The notes: generated by a model not told the origin, from the letters alone. 39,047 nt of DNA from Nostoc sp. FACHB-892 (GCF_014698795.1 NZ_JACJTR010000051.1:1-39047), one strand, 5' to 3'. Counted from the stretch's first letter, positions 8,263 through 16,570 are shown. Translations and numbers: made by a program.

Positions 8263-8832
8263 TTAGCCAGCATGGACAAATTCTTTGGCAGCATTCTGGG
8301 AATGATTCACCGCTAGAGCAAACTCTTTGAGCACATCCTGCAATCTTTGGTTTATTTCTTCATCGAGTTGCACGCTACCATCTGGCTGGATTTGAATTTG
8401 CTTATCAACTGCATATACTGTACTCAATATATGGCGTGCGCCTAGTTCTGATAGCACAGGTTTTAAGGCATACTCTACTGATAATAAATGTGCTATGGTC
8501 CCACCTGTAGCTATAGGTAGCACAACTTTCCCAGTCAAAGCTTTCTGGGGTAATAAATCTAGAAATGCTTTGAGTACCCCTGTGTACGCTGCTTTATAAA
8601 TGGGAGTTGCAATAATTACACCGCTTGCTTTTTCTAGCAGTGCTTTTGGCTGTTGTAATGCGGCACTATCGTAACGTCCATAAGCTAAGTCTTCGGCTGG
8701 TAAATCACGCACAGAGATGATATTCGTGGGTAAATCTTTTTGCTGTGACAGAATTTGAGCAGCGTATTCCAAAATAGCGTAGGTTCTGGAAGGGTGAGAG
8801 GGACTGCCGGCGATCGCTAATATATTTGTCAT
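8263..8832 (-). CDS. ssuE: NADPH-dependent FMN reductase SsuE
   Basis: A 189-residue flavodoxin-fold flavin reductase. The N-terminal phosphate-binding loop reads ILAIAGSPSHPSRT, followed by TPIYKAAYTGVLKAFLDLLP, the hallmark of SsuE-type reductases, and LPIATGGTIAHLL. It reduces FMN with NAD(P)H and passes the product to two-component monooxygenases such as SsuD. It is the only flavin reductase I recognise in the window, so it probably serves several of the six intact LLM enzymes and the DszC/SfnB-like one. It lies just downstream of a broken ssuD, its normal operon partner. Confidence 0.9.
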   Translation of the reverse strand: MTNILAIAGSPSHPSRTYAILEYAAQILSQQKDLPTNIISVRDLPAEDLAYGRYDSAALQQPKALLEKASGVIIATPIYKAAYTGVLKAFLDLLPQKALTGKVVLPIATGGTIAHLLSVEYALKPVLSELGARHILSTVYAVDKQIQIQPDGSVQLDEEINQRLQDVLKEFALAVNHSQNAAKEFVHAG

Positions 8833-8907
8833 GTTAGATAAGAGGCTTTGAGGTTTTTAAACGCAGAGGTACGCAAAGGGAAGCGCAGAGGTAGGTAGAA
8901 GTGTTTT

Positions 8908-9241
8908 TTAATCTACGGTGGCGATTTGCTGTTTGGGGAATTCTTGGTTGGCTACAACCTCCCCAAAGGGACTCAATAGTTGCGGTTCTAGTGTTGGCTG
9001 ATTGTCTAGGGATAAACGAGGGAAAAATAATTCTGCTACCCGATATGCTTCTTTTAGATGAGGATAATCAGAGAAGATAAAGGTATCGATACCTATTTCT
9101 TGATATTCCAGCATTCTCTGAGCAACGGTATGGATCGCCTACTAAAGCTGTGCCAGCACCACCACGGACTAAACCGATTCCTGCCCATAATTTCGAGCTA
9201 ATTTCTAAAGCTTCACGATAGCCGTTGTGTAATTCTTTCAT
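8908..9241 (-). pseudogene. ssuD: Broken alkanesulfonate monooxygenase, C-terminal end with a frameshift
   Basis: Two minus-strand frames join to make the end of SsuD. The first gives ALEISSKLWAGIGLVRGG and AGTALVGDP down to about 9131. Then the frame must shift (one base extra or two missing near 9125-9133) to continue TVAQRMLEYQEIGIDTFIFS and DYPHLKEAYRVAELFFPRL. Both halves match SsuD blocks (LWAGVGLVRGGAGTALVGDP, GIDTFILSGYPHLEEAYR). The first 250 or so residues are missing: upstream of 9241 the frame no longer resembles SsuD. A sequencing error could explain the shift but not the missing N-terminus. Confidence 0.75.
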
Positions 9242-9810
9242 CCGGCGTTGTCCTTTTTCTCCTTGTGATGAGTATGGATGAGGAAATGGGAATTGGAAGA
9301 CGCTGAAGTTAGGATTCAGTTGCGACACGAGGAGGTATAGTTCGCCCAATTCCCAAGATTTAATGCTTGACATTGCTGATTGAAAATATGAGCTAGTCTC
9401 ACGCAAAGAGTAAGAGCTTAAATCAGTGATTTTTTAGTCAGTTGGGCAACAATATTTTTGAATTAACACTGCTTCTCCTTAAGTTTTGTTGAGTCTGCTT
9501 AATCTTAAATCCTTACCGAGCAAGCACTTTTAGAAAATAACTATTCTGGTAGTGGCAAGATTAATTTGAGCTAACTACTGCAAACCAGTCGATATTTAGT
9601 AGTTTATTCATAGTATAGCAGTGTCGCATGGTTAACTGTGAAAGGCAAGTACATTTTGGAAAATCATATTCCAATTCAGCAACATCCTTGATCCATAGGA
9701 CTTACGCAAAAAAGTAGTGAAATCCCATCCGTGAGAGGTTAGAGAAATTTGACGAAAGCATTGCTGAGTAAAAGACTTTTCGTTAGCGCTCTATAACGCA
9801 GAAAATTAAT
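9242..9810. other. Intergenic region upstream of the broken ssuD
   Basis: No gene seen. A weak version of the 26-bp repeat is at 9573-9604. Around 9697 the string AGGACTTACGCAAAAA resembles ends of Nostoc miniature elements. The frame reading toward 9406 is not SsuD-like and is probably replacement DNA. Confidence 0.35.
9573..9604. promoter_or_regulatory. Degenerate copy of the 26-bp operator
   Basis: Core 9576-9601: left half TACTGCAAA, spacer CCAGTCGA, right half TATTTAGTA. The outer arms AACTACT and AGTAGTT are perfectly symmetric about the same centre. It departs from the consensus at three positions and lies 330 bases upstream of what is left of ssuD, so it may be a decayed site of a decayed gene. 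Confidence 0.3.
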
Positions 9811-11628
9811 TTAAACTGTGACTTTTGTACCGTCAAATTTGGTGAAGGTGAAGCCATTGAATATTTCGTTATAACCCAGTCTTTCATCCCTAAGCAGGCT
9901 AATAGCAACCTCTTCTCCCAAAGCCAAAGCAGCTGAACCATCTGAACGCCAATGGATACCGCCGTGACCGCGACCAATAGCATAGTTAGTTGCTAGTTTA
10001 TTTAACTCACCACCTACAGTCAGTGGTGGCCCACTGTAAGGAATTACTTTTGTGGGATCATTGGGATCAGGCACTACTGGTGAGGGGATAACAAAGTTTT
10101 CATCAAAAAACGCTTTCAACAGTGTGATATTGACGCCAGCATTAGCAGCGGCACCTCCGGTATAAGAGGAATGGATTGGCGCTCCTTCTGGATATGCTTG
10201 GGGCAATAGATAGGTGTTAAAGGTGCTAAAGGTCTGAGCCAAAGCTTGGGAATTTAAGACCTCAGAATTAATTGGATACTGAGTTCTATTGACAATGTTG
10301 TTGTAGATTAGCCCACCATAAGCTTCTGGGCGGAGAATGCGGTGTACATAAAACTTCTGCCAGTATGAAGCTCTAATCGCACGCGAAGTACCCAAGTTAA
10401 GCAAGGCTTGTAAATGTCCCACTGCAAAGGTTGCCGCTGAACCACTTTGAGTTCTCGATCTGACGTAGGGATTGCCTGGATTCAAAGGAGTACCGATGCT
10501 ATTAAGAATTAAGGAGGCTCCCACGTATGTAGGGCCGCCAATATGGGCATACTCACCTAAATCCCGAACCGTGACTATGTAACGGTTTTTAGGGTCGTAT
10601 TTTATGGATTTCCCGGAACTACCTCCATTCTGAACAGTCAACCATTCCTGAAAATTGACTAGAAAGTCATTACCAGGAAGAGCAGTACGAATCAGTGGCG
10701 AAACAGACTGAGTTCCCCAAGGAATAATTTGCAACAAAAATTGTGAGAGATAGGGCCCATTTAGTACTCCTGGCGGAGTAACATATTTTGTACTTGAACC
10801 TGAACCAACGTAGTTGACACTACCACGAAATAAAGTTTGAGGGGTAACACGGCCATTTTGTTTTGGCCCTCGAAACGCCGAAAGCTTATTGAGGTCTTCG
10901 ACAGCTGCCAAGACTTTTGGGTTGTCAGTATTGTTTTGGAACTTGGAAAGAGGTACGTCTCGGAGTAAAGCTTGCCAGTAGAGTTCAACTGCTTCAGCAG
11001 CGCGTTCTGCACTAGCTAGAGCTGGTGGGGGCGGCACAGCTATCTGCGCTGCATTGATCCCTTCTAGGCTAATTGCCAGGGCCCCTTGAGGATTGACCAG
11101 CTTTCTGGTGCCACCCAAGATGATATTTTCAAAATCATTCGGGTTTTGCGTTGTCAGTGCTTTGGTCAAAGAGTTATAAGCTTCCAGCTTGACTTCGCCT
11201 AGCTCATTATGCGGTAGTCCCCTGCTGTCAGAGCCGATTTTGTTGGGATAACGCTCCTCATCGCCGTTGGCCGGATGGGCCGGAATCGGAATATTTCGTT
11301 CACGTGTCGCTGCTTCAAGACGTACTCGATAGGCTTTATCAACAAACCTCCTGTAGTCGAAGGGTCGATTATTATAATTATACCGCCTGTTGATAGCTTG
11401 GGCTTGTACAACATCTCCTCCGTTCTTTGAGGAGAAAGTTGAACCTAAAACTCCTGCAACAACGCTAGCGGCACTAAACAAACCAGCACGACCAAGAAAT
11501 GAGCGTCTGCTGACGTGACTACCAAAAAAACGTTTGCTAGCTACACGGGGTTGTTTCAGTTTATCTATTTTGCTATTAGCCTGAGTATCTTGCTCGGAAC
11601 CTTCATGAGAATTAGGATCTACTTGCAT
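9811..11628 (-). CDS. Tat-exported vanadium-haloperoxidase-family (PAP2-like) protein with altered active site
   Basis: A 605-residue protein. The N-terminus has a twin-arginine signal (SRRSFLGRAG at 40-49, then a hydrophobic stretch ending near 66), so it is exported folded. The C-terminal half is the haloperoxidase/PAP2 helical domain: WQKFYVHRILRPEAYGG (423-439, with Lys425 and Arg433), then SSYTGGAAANAG (487-498), and LTVGGELNKLATNYAIGRG ending in GGIHWRSD (Arg553, His559). In active vanadium haloperoxidases the middle motif is SYPSGHA, with the Ser-Gly-His that binds vanadate and does acid-base chemistry. Here these read Gly-Gly-Ala, so normal haloperoxidase activity is doubtful. GGAGAACATCTC before the ATG supports the start. 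Its link to sulfur genes is by neighbourhood only. Confidence 0.8.
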   Translation of the reverse strand: MQVDPNSHEGSEQDTQANSKIDKLKQPRVASKRFFGSHVSRRSFLGRAGLFSAASVVAGVLGSTFSSKNGGDVVQAQAINRRYNYNNRPFDYRRFVDKAYRVRLEAATRERNIPIPAHPANGDEERYPNKIGSDSRGLPHNELGEVKLEAYNSLTKALTTQNPNDFENIILGGTRKLVNPQGALAISLEGINAAQIAVPPPPALASAERAAEAVELYWQALLRDVPLSKFQNNTDNPKVLAAVEDLNKLSAFRGPKQNGRVTPQTLFRGSVNYVGSGSSTKYVTPPGVLNGPYLSQFLLQIIPWGTQSVSPLIRTALPGNDFLVNFQEWLTVQNGGSSGKSIKYDPKNRYIVTVRDLGEYAHIGGPTYVGASLILNSIGTPLNPGNPYVRSRTQSGSAATFAVGHLQALLNLGTSRAIRASYWQKFYVHRILRPEAYGGLIYNNIVNRTQYPINSEVLNSQALAQTFSTFNTYLLPQAYPEGAPIHSSYTGGAAANAGVNITLLKAFFDENFVIPSPVVPDPNDPTKVIPYSGPPLTVGGELNKLATNYAIGRGHGGIHWRSDGSAALALGEEVAISLLRDERLGYNEIFNGFTFTKFDGTKVTV

Positions 11629-11963
11629 GAGATGTTCTCCACTGATAAAAAATAAGACGAAAATTTACTCATGAGTGAATACATAACCTTTGCAAAGCTA
11701 GAACAACTAGCCACGCACAAAATACGCGCCTCCAGAAAAATAAGTTAATATCGCCGGATTATTAGGATGAAATCTGGGATTACTCTACTGGAAGGTAACT
11801 TGCATAGAAGTTGATTTTCCTGAAAGTCATGTAAGTATTCAGTGCTGTATGATGCTTCCATCACACGGCTGTTATAACTTTGTGATTGTAATCAGTCTGA
11901 AAGAATCTTGCCGGGGTTAAACCACAGCTATAACTACCACCTAATTCTGGCCAATCCATAAAA

Positions 11964-11989
11964 TACATTAAATCGATAGATTTAACGTA
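11964..11989. promoter_or_regulatory. 26-bp palindromic operator, site A
   Basis: Halves TACATTAAA and TTTAACGTA around the 8-base spacer TCGATAGA. The symmetry extends further: arms of 19 bases at 11956-11974 and 11979-11997 differ at one position. It lies about 465 bases before the TauD-type gene and 335 before the divergent haloperoxidase-like gene. It is one of six copies in the window. Confidence 0.65.
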
Positions 11990-12202
11990 TTTTATGGATA
12001 TTAAATCAGACTTTCTCACAATCAGTGATGAAAATCAAGAGATTTTTACAATAAACTTAGCAAGACCGTCAAAACCTAAAGGAAAAGGCATACAATGTCG
12101 TGTTTCTTGCTTGAGGCTGTGGTTCAAGTCCAACACGGTGGGTTTTGATAAAGTATTAAAGACGGTTGTGGTTGAAAGAATTAAGCGAGGCCGAATAGTC
12201 CA

Positions 12203-12246
12203 CGGCATAGCTACGCTTCGGGCGCAACCTCTCGTAGAGAAGGGTA
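12203..12246. repeat. Short dispersed repeat (Nostoc type)
   Basis: GGCATAGCTACGCTTCGGGC followed by GCAACCTCTCGTAGAGAAGG, with the small hairpin CTCTCGTAGAGA. This vocabulary (GCTACGC, CTCTCGTAGAGAAGG) recurs across Nostoc genomes in interspersed repeats. It sits in non-coding DNA. Confidence 0.5.
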
Positions 12247-12454
12247 TCAGTGTCTCAATTCCGAAGATCCTAGCTGCAAAAACACAGGAAATTGTTAAAC
12301 AGCGTTGCATACTACGGTAAACCTATCGAAATAATGTATGATGTTCTCAGTTCTACTCCCAGCACAGGAATGTTGCTATCAGATATTGGCAAAATTCCAA
12401 AGGATAACAGCGAGTGTGAACACCACCCTACAGATCAAACTCTGGAGAATCTAC

Positions 12455-13417
12455 ATGGGCTACAAACATATAGAAGTTAAACAAGTTGCTGGTTTCATCG
12501 GTGCCGAAATCGGTAGCGTAGATATTTCCCGTCCTCTTTCTGACGAGCAAGTCCAAGAAATCCGTAAAGCGTTATTGAAATGGAAAGTTGTGTTCTTTCG
12601 TGGTCAGAACATCGATCATGCTGCTCAGGTTGAGTTCACATCTCGTTTCGGTGAAGTAACTTTCGCGCACCCACTCGGAGAGCCTGAACCAGTCCCGGGA
12701 TTCCCACAGATCAAACCCGTAGATCGTAAGCTCTATGAGAAGCAGTATGGTTTTCGCACTGGTGGTCCTTGGCACACAGACGTAACGGCAGCTATTAACC
12801 CACCAGCAGGGTCAATTTTACGCGCGGTTAACGTCCCCAGCTTCGGTGGTGACACTCAGTGGAGTAATCTAGTTGCGGCTTATGAGGGACTGTCAGCGCC
12901 CCTACGGGCGCTAGCAGACACATTGAAAGCTGAACATCGCTTTAATGGGGGCGGGTATCAGCCTCGCAACGGTAAATTCGACGAGCGCATTGCTGTTAAT
13001 CCACTAGTCTCAATCCACCCAGTAGTCAGGGTTCATCCTGAGACTGGCGAACGTGCGTTGTTCGTTAACCCTGGCTTCACTTCGCACATTATTGACGTGT
13101 CACCACAAGAGAGCAAACTGCTGCTGGAGTTGTTCTTCAACCAAATCACCAAACCTGCCTACACCACCCGTTTCCGTTGGAACAATGGTGATATCGCGTT
13201 CTGGGATAACCGCGCCACAGTGCATTTAGCTCCTCAAGATTTAGATCATTTGGATGTCGAGCGTCTCTTATATCGCACCACCATTACTGGTGATGTTCCA
13301 GTTGGAGTTGATGGTTTCCGCTCCCAAGTGGTTCAAGGTGAGGTGTTCAACGCGGAAGTACCAACTGTCTTCAAGCAGAAAGCTGAGTCTAAGGAACCAC
13401 AACCAGTGCTTTCATAA
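12455..13417 (+). CDS. TauD/TfdA-family Fe(II)/2-oxoglutarate-dependent dioxygenase
   Basis: A 320-residue cytoplasmic enzyme. The iron ligands are visible: HTD at His107/Asp109 in GGPWHTDVT, and the distal His257 in FWDNRATVHLAP. Arg274 in LLYRTTITGD is the likely 2-oxoglutarate anchor. Taurine dioxygenase and alkylsulfatase relatives hydroxylate the carbon next to sulfur, releasing sulfite or sulfate. Which compound is used here cannot be read. The frame is open further upstream, but ATG 12455 (MGYKHIEVKQVAGF) begins exactly at the family start and has GGAG eight bases before it. Operator site A lies upstream. The MFS exporter follows after a long palindrome. Confidence 0.9.
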   Translation: MGYKHIEVKQVAGFIGAEIGSVDISRPLSDEQVQEIRKALLKWKVVFFRGQNIDHAAQVEFTSRFGEVTFAHPLGEPEPVPGFPQIKPVDRKLYEKQYGFRTGGPWHTDVTAAINPPAGSILRAVNVPSFGGDTQWSNLVAAYEGLSAPLRALADTLKAEHRFNGGGYQPRNGKFDERIAVNPLVSIHPVVRVHPETGERALFVNPGFTSHIIDVSPQESKLLLELFFNQITKPAYTTRFRWNNGDIAFWDNRATVHLAPQDLDHLDVERLLYRTTITGDVPVGVDGFRSQVVQGEVFNAEVPTVFKQKAESKEPQPVLS

Positions 13418-13446
13418 ACCTGAGTTTTGTTAGCTTTTAATTACTA

Positions 13447-13485
13447 GTTCTCCTAAATATTAGATAACCTAATATTTAGGAGAAC
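13447..13485. promoter_or_regulatory. Perfect 17-bp inverted repeat before the MFS gene
   Basis: GTTCTCCTAAATATTAG (13447-13463) and its exact complement CTAATATTTAGGAGAAC (13469-13485) flank a 5-base centre. No T-run follows, which argues against a simple terminator. TATAAT stands four bases downstream (13489-13494), like a -10 box, and the MFS ATG follows at 13503. It could be a repressor operator or a hairpin in the transcript. Confidence 0.5.
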
Positions 13486-13502
13486 ATAGTATAATTTCGC
13501 TA

Positions 13503-14774
13503 ATGAAAATTTGGAACAGACAACTAGGCGATCGCGTAAGTAATATCATTTACCAATATTTACCCGCCTTTCGCTGGCGTAATTTTCGCCTGTTTTTTGG
13601 GGGACAGTTACTATCAATGTCTGGGACATTTATGACCCAGCAGTTAACTATTCCTTGGCTGGTATACGATTTGACTAAATCGGCATGGTTGTTGGGAATT
13701 GCAGGTTTTGTACAATTTTTACCTACATTATTAGTAATTCCCTTTTCCGGTGTATTATCCGATCGCTGGAGTCGTCGTGACTTGTTAATGCTAGTGCAGA
13801 TATTGGGAATTAGCGTTTCCCTGACTTTGACAATTCTTACCTTTAGGGATTGGATTACGTTTCCCATCCTATTGGTACTGAGTGTTCTCAATGGTTTGCT
13901 CAAGGGATTAGATATGCCAGTGCGTCATACAATCGTCACCGAAACCGTAGGTGATCGCGCCCATTGGAGTAATGCGATCGCCTTGAATTCAGTGATGTTA
14001 AGTTCCTCGCTGGTATTGGGGCCCGCTATGGGCGGGATTTTGATTGCGACGCTTGGGGTGAAATATTGTTTTCTCTACGATACCCTCAGCTATATCCCTG
14101 CCATCTTTACCCTGCTAGCGATGCGGCTGAAAGTCAGACCGATGCAAAGCCTTACGAGCCTTAGCGATACTTTGCAGAAATTGCGGGAGGGCTTTGAATA
14201 TGTCTCCAAATTCCAGCCGATTAGAGCAATTTTATTAATACTGGCGTTACAAGGTTTTGTCGGAATGTCTCATGTCGCGCTCATGCCCATCTTCGCAGCT
14301 AAGATTTTAAATGGGGATGCAACTACGATGGCTCACCTCAGTACCTCAGCACCCATTGGCTCGTTGTTTGCTTGTTTGTATCTAAGTGTTAGGCGAGGGA
14401 TTGCGGGCTTAGAGCGTTTGATTGTAGTCGCTCAAGTCTTGATTGGGATAAGTGTGATTTCCTTCTCACTATCGCGTCAAGTTGGATTATCCATAATCAT
14501 ACTGGTGTTTACAGGCTGCTTTTCTATCCTCCTGATTACCAGTAGTAATATGATTATCCAAACCCTAGTTGCCGAGGATAAGCGGGGACGGGTGATGAGT
14601 TTTTATGCCCTAGCAATGGTGGGTATGATGCCCTTTGGGAATCTGTTAGCTGGAACTTTGGCACAGAATTTTGGTGCGACTAATGCCTTGATCGTCTGTG
14701 GCAGTCTAAATATCTTAGGTGCGCTATGGTTCTCTGCACAATTGCCAGCAGTGAGGCGTTGGATTGATTCTTAA
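13503..14774 (+). CDS. MFS exporter (EntS-like)
   Basis: A 423-residue inner-membrane protein with about twelve hydrophobic helices. The MFS loop between helices 2 and 3 is SGVLSDRWSRRDLL, and the motif in the C-terminal half is VAEDKRGRVMSFYALAMVG. The N-terminus AFRWRNFRLFFGGQLLSMSG is typical of the EntS/DHA3 group of exporters of siderophores and drugs. Its substrate is unknown. The gene begins 85 bases after the dioxygenase, separated by the 17-bp palindrome. A related exporter has decayed to a fragment at 788-943. Confidence 0.88.
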   Translation: MKIWNRQLGDRVSNIIYQYLPAFRWRNFRLFFGGQLLSMSGTFMTQQLTIPWLVYDLTKSAWLLGIAGFVQFLPTLLVIPFSGVLSDRWSRRDLLMLVQILGISVSLTLTILTFRDWITFPILLVLSVLNGLLKGLDMPVRHTIVTETVGDRAHWSNAIALNSVMLSSSLVLGPAMGGILIATLGVKYCFLYDTLSYIPAIFTLLAMRLKVRPMQSLTSLSDTLQKLREGFEYVSKFQPIRAILLILALQGFVGMSHVALMPIFAAKILNGDATTMAHLSTSAPIGSLFACLYLSVRRGIAGLERLIVVAQVLIGISVISFSLSRQVGLSIIILVFTGCFSILLITSSNMIIQTLVAEDKRGRVMSFYALAMVGMMPFGNLLAGTLAQNFGATNALIVCGSLNILGALWFSAQLPAVRRWIDS

Positions 14775-15011
14775 TCTTATAATTATTAACTCCGGTAACT
14801 CGATTGATATGATATTTAAATCCTAGCTGTTGCAAAGTAATGCTCATAGCTTTGCAATACTCTAGGCAGATCAAGTGTACGAGAAAAGTGCAAAACCTCT
14901 AGTAACAACATTCTACTGATTCATTAAAAATTAGCTAACACTACAGCTTCTAAGGACGCACCAATGAAGCCAATTGCACCTCCCAACTGGCTGTAGAAAC
15001 GTCACAACGTT

Positions 15012-15032
15012 TTGCAAAAGTAACTTTTGCAA
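15012..15032. repeat. Perfect 21-base palindrome
   Basis: TTGCAAAAGT and ACTTTTGCAA around a single A. A looser version of the same motif lies at 14830-14857. It could be a binding site or the relic of a miniature element. Confidence 0.4.
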
Positions 15033-15196
15033 TAAGTCTAGTGTCGTTAGTGGAATCATGCAAGACATAGGATCAAGTGCCACCCACGCGCAGATCCGGT
15101 TTAATCTCAAAGAATAGCGTTTGCTGAATCTTTATCGGGACGCGATCGCCTACGGGAAGCTTTGAAAAATTTGGGTTTTGAATTGCGTTAAAAAAA

Positions 15197-15222
15197 TAGA
15201 GACGCAATTAATCGCGTTTCTA
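15197..15222. repeat. Short dispersed palindromic repeat (GAGACGC type)
   Basis: TAGAGACGCAATTAAT followed by CGCGTTTCTA, nearly self-complementary. This motif, usually GAGACGCGATTAATCGCGTC, is one of the most frequent interspersed palindromes of Nostoc-type genomes. Confidence 0.55.
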
Positions 15223-15405
15223 CAAATGCAAACAAGTAGTCGCCATTAAGCAGCTGATTTTTCACGGCATCTGGAAAACCTCTTTCTAAATCTCTCTCCT
15301 AAAAGGAGGAGACTTTGAATTTTCCCTCTTCCCGCGTCGGTTAGGTCTTTGGCGAACTTTTCCACATAACGTGAAAAGTCAGATTAAGAAGAGACTATTT
15401 GAAAT

Positions 15406-16161
15406 TTAGACTGTTTGCAGTTGGAGGTTTTTTTGGAATAATTCTAAGACTTGTTGCCAAGCGTCGGCGGCAGCTTCGGGATTGTAGCTGGCACGATGGT
15501 TGCAGAAAAATCCATGCCCTGCTCCTTCATAGCGAAAGATTTTATGAGAAATTTGATGTTTCTTTAATTCGGCTTCAATTTGTTCTGTGTGTTCTAGCGG
15601 GATGCCTTGATCTTCAGTGCCAAAGAACGTGTAAATAGGAGCTTTAATTTTGGAAGTATGGGTGAGAGTGGGTTCACCACCGCCAGGTGTAGAGTTGGTA
15701 ATCCCGCCGCCATAGAAAGAGGCTGTAACTTTAATGTCTGGCAGAGTGGCTGCTAAGTAAACAACGTGACCGCCAAAGCAGAAACCAATAGAGCCGATCG
15801 CATCTTTTTGAACATTTGGCAGAGTTTGCAAATAGGCGATCACCGCTTGAATATCGCTCAATATTTCCTCGGCTGTAGTCTGCTCTTTATAGCTTCTACC
15901 ACGCTGGATATCTTCTGGAATATATTTAGCCTCGAAACCAGGAGCAGTGCGCTGATAAAGTGCGGGAGCGATTGCTACATACCCCTCCTTAGCAAACTTC
16001 TGGGCAACTTCCCGAATATGAATGTTTACCCCAAAGATTTCCTGAATCACAATCACGGCAGGGAAAGTTCCTTCTTTTGCCGGTTCAGCTAGGTAAGCAT
16101 CAATTTGCAAATCACCGTTTGGGACTTTAACTTGAGTTGTGCGAATTTCTGTGGTTGCCAT
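15406..16161 (-). CDS. Dienelactone hydrolase family protein
   Basis: A 251-residue alpha/beta hydrolase. The catalytic set of the family is visible: Glu41 in IQEIFGVN, nucleophile Cys128 in GSIGFCFGGHV, Asp184 in FGTEDQGIP and His216 in EGAGHGFFC. Dienelactone hydrolases open cyclic enol esters in haloaromatic breakdown; most bacterial relatives have unknown substrates. No signal peptide, so cytoplasmic. Two copies of the 26-bp operator lie upstream (61 and 190 bases before the ATG), which ties its control to the sulfur monooxygenases and suggests it handles a product of organosulfur breakdown. That role is inference. Confidence 0.88.
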   Translation of the reverse strand: MATTEIRTTQVKVPNGDLQIDAYLAEPAKEGTFPAVIVIQEIFGVNIHIREVAQKFAKEGYVAIAPALYQRTAPGFEAKYIPEDIQRGRSYKEQTTAEEILSDIQAVIAYLQTLPNVQKDAIGSIGFCFGGHVVYLAATLPDIKVTASFYGGGITNSTPGGGEPTLTHTSKIKAPIYTFFGTEDQGIPLEHTEQIEAELKKHQISHKIFRYEGAGHGFFCNHRASYNPEAAADAWQQVLELFQKNLQLQTV

Positions 16162-16221
16162 TTTTAGGATGTAGCCTACAATCTCGTTGAGCGTGGATTG
16201 TTCTTGATATTTCTCAAATAC

Positions 16222-16247
16222 TACGTTAAATACGTCGACTTAAAGTA
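16222..16247. promoter_or_regulatory. 26-bp palindromic operator, site D
   Basis: Halves TACGTTAAA and CTTAAAGTA with spacer TACGTCGA. It is 61 bases before the dienelactone hydrolase ATG on the minus strand. Outer bases add TACTACG / AGTAGTA symmetry. Confidence 0.65.
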
Positions 16248-16350
16248 GTATTTAATAAAAACATCATTCCACAACTAAGTGAGAAAGGCAAGTGTTGTTA
16301 CCAATATTCCAAGTAGAGGTGAGGCAATTCTCATGATATTACCGTTAAAA

Positions 16351-16376
16351 TACGCTAAACTTATCGACTTAGTGCA
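16351..16376. promoter_or_regulatory. 26-bp palindromic operator, site C
   Basis: Halves TACGCTAAA and CTTAGTGCA with spacer CTTATCGA. It lies six bases before the ATG of a decayed phosphatase gene on the plus strand and 190 bases before the dienelactone hydrolase on the minus strand. The left half is identical to that of site B. Confidence 0.6.
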
Positions 16377-16381
16377 TTAAA

Positions 16382-16474
16382 ATGACAAACTCTAAAAAGA
16401 TTAGTGATGATCTGAGTGCAACTGGACAACTGACCCCAGAGCAATTACAACAAGCAGCAGCTGAGGGGTTCTAA
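16382..16474 (+). pseudogene. N-terminal remnant of a DUF442 (protein-tyrosine-phosphatase-like) gene
   Basis: ATG 16382 starts a 30-residue frame, MTNSKKISDDLSATGQ then LTPEQLQQAAAEGF, ending at TAA. This matches the start of DUF442/beta-lactamase-hydrolase-like phosphatases (KKI-DDL-V-GQ-TPEQLQQAAEEGFK). These are about 140 residues or more, often fused to sulfur-related domains. Here everything after GF is lost; IS110 sequence follows within 100 bases. Site C is right in front of its start. Confidence 0.5.
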
Positions 16475-16570
16475 TCGGTGAGCAATTTGCGTAGGCGTAG
16501 TTGGATGATTTGCAGTTGGTTTTTTTCGGCGTTTTTCCCCGTTATTGGCGGTTGATCTAAAGTCTTAGGT

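Larger units (their letters stand above)
11629..12454. other. Long intergenic region between haloperoxidase-like and dioxygenase genes
   Basis: No gene I can support. It carries the extended operator palindrome at 11956-11997 and a short dispersed repeat at 12203-12246. Open frames at about 11994-12320 on either strand run through these repeats and resemble no known protein. ATG codons upstream of 12455 lack family homology. Confidence 0.45.
14775..15405. other. Long intergenic region with several palindromes
   Basis: No gene recognised. Two related inverted repeats are present: TTGCAAAG/CTTTGCAA at 14830-14857 (12-base loop) and a perfect 21-base palindrome TTGCAAAAGT-A-ACTTTTGCAA at 15012-15032. 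A third, the GAGACGC type, is at 15197-15222. A HIP1 octamer lies near 15142. Some stretches may be decayed genes, but nothing can be named. Confidence 0.4.

Noticed and set aside
9068..9406. A 112-codon frame as an intact gene
   Set aside because: Only its middle matches SsuD; the start is unrelated and the end is frameshifted, so it is part of a pseudogene.
11994..12320. Overlapping frames on both strands between the haloperoxidase-like and dioxygenase genes
   Set aside because: They run through the operator palindrome and a short dispersed repeat and show no homology.
12338..12454. N-terminal extension of the TauD-type protein
   Set aside because: ATG 12455 has a good ribosome-binding site and matches the family start; the extension has no homology.
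14680..14874. Minus-strand frame of 64 codons after the MFS gene
   Set aside because: Overlaps the MFS C-terminus and has no recognisable family.
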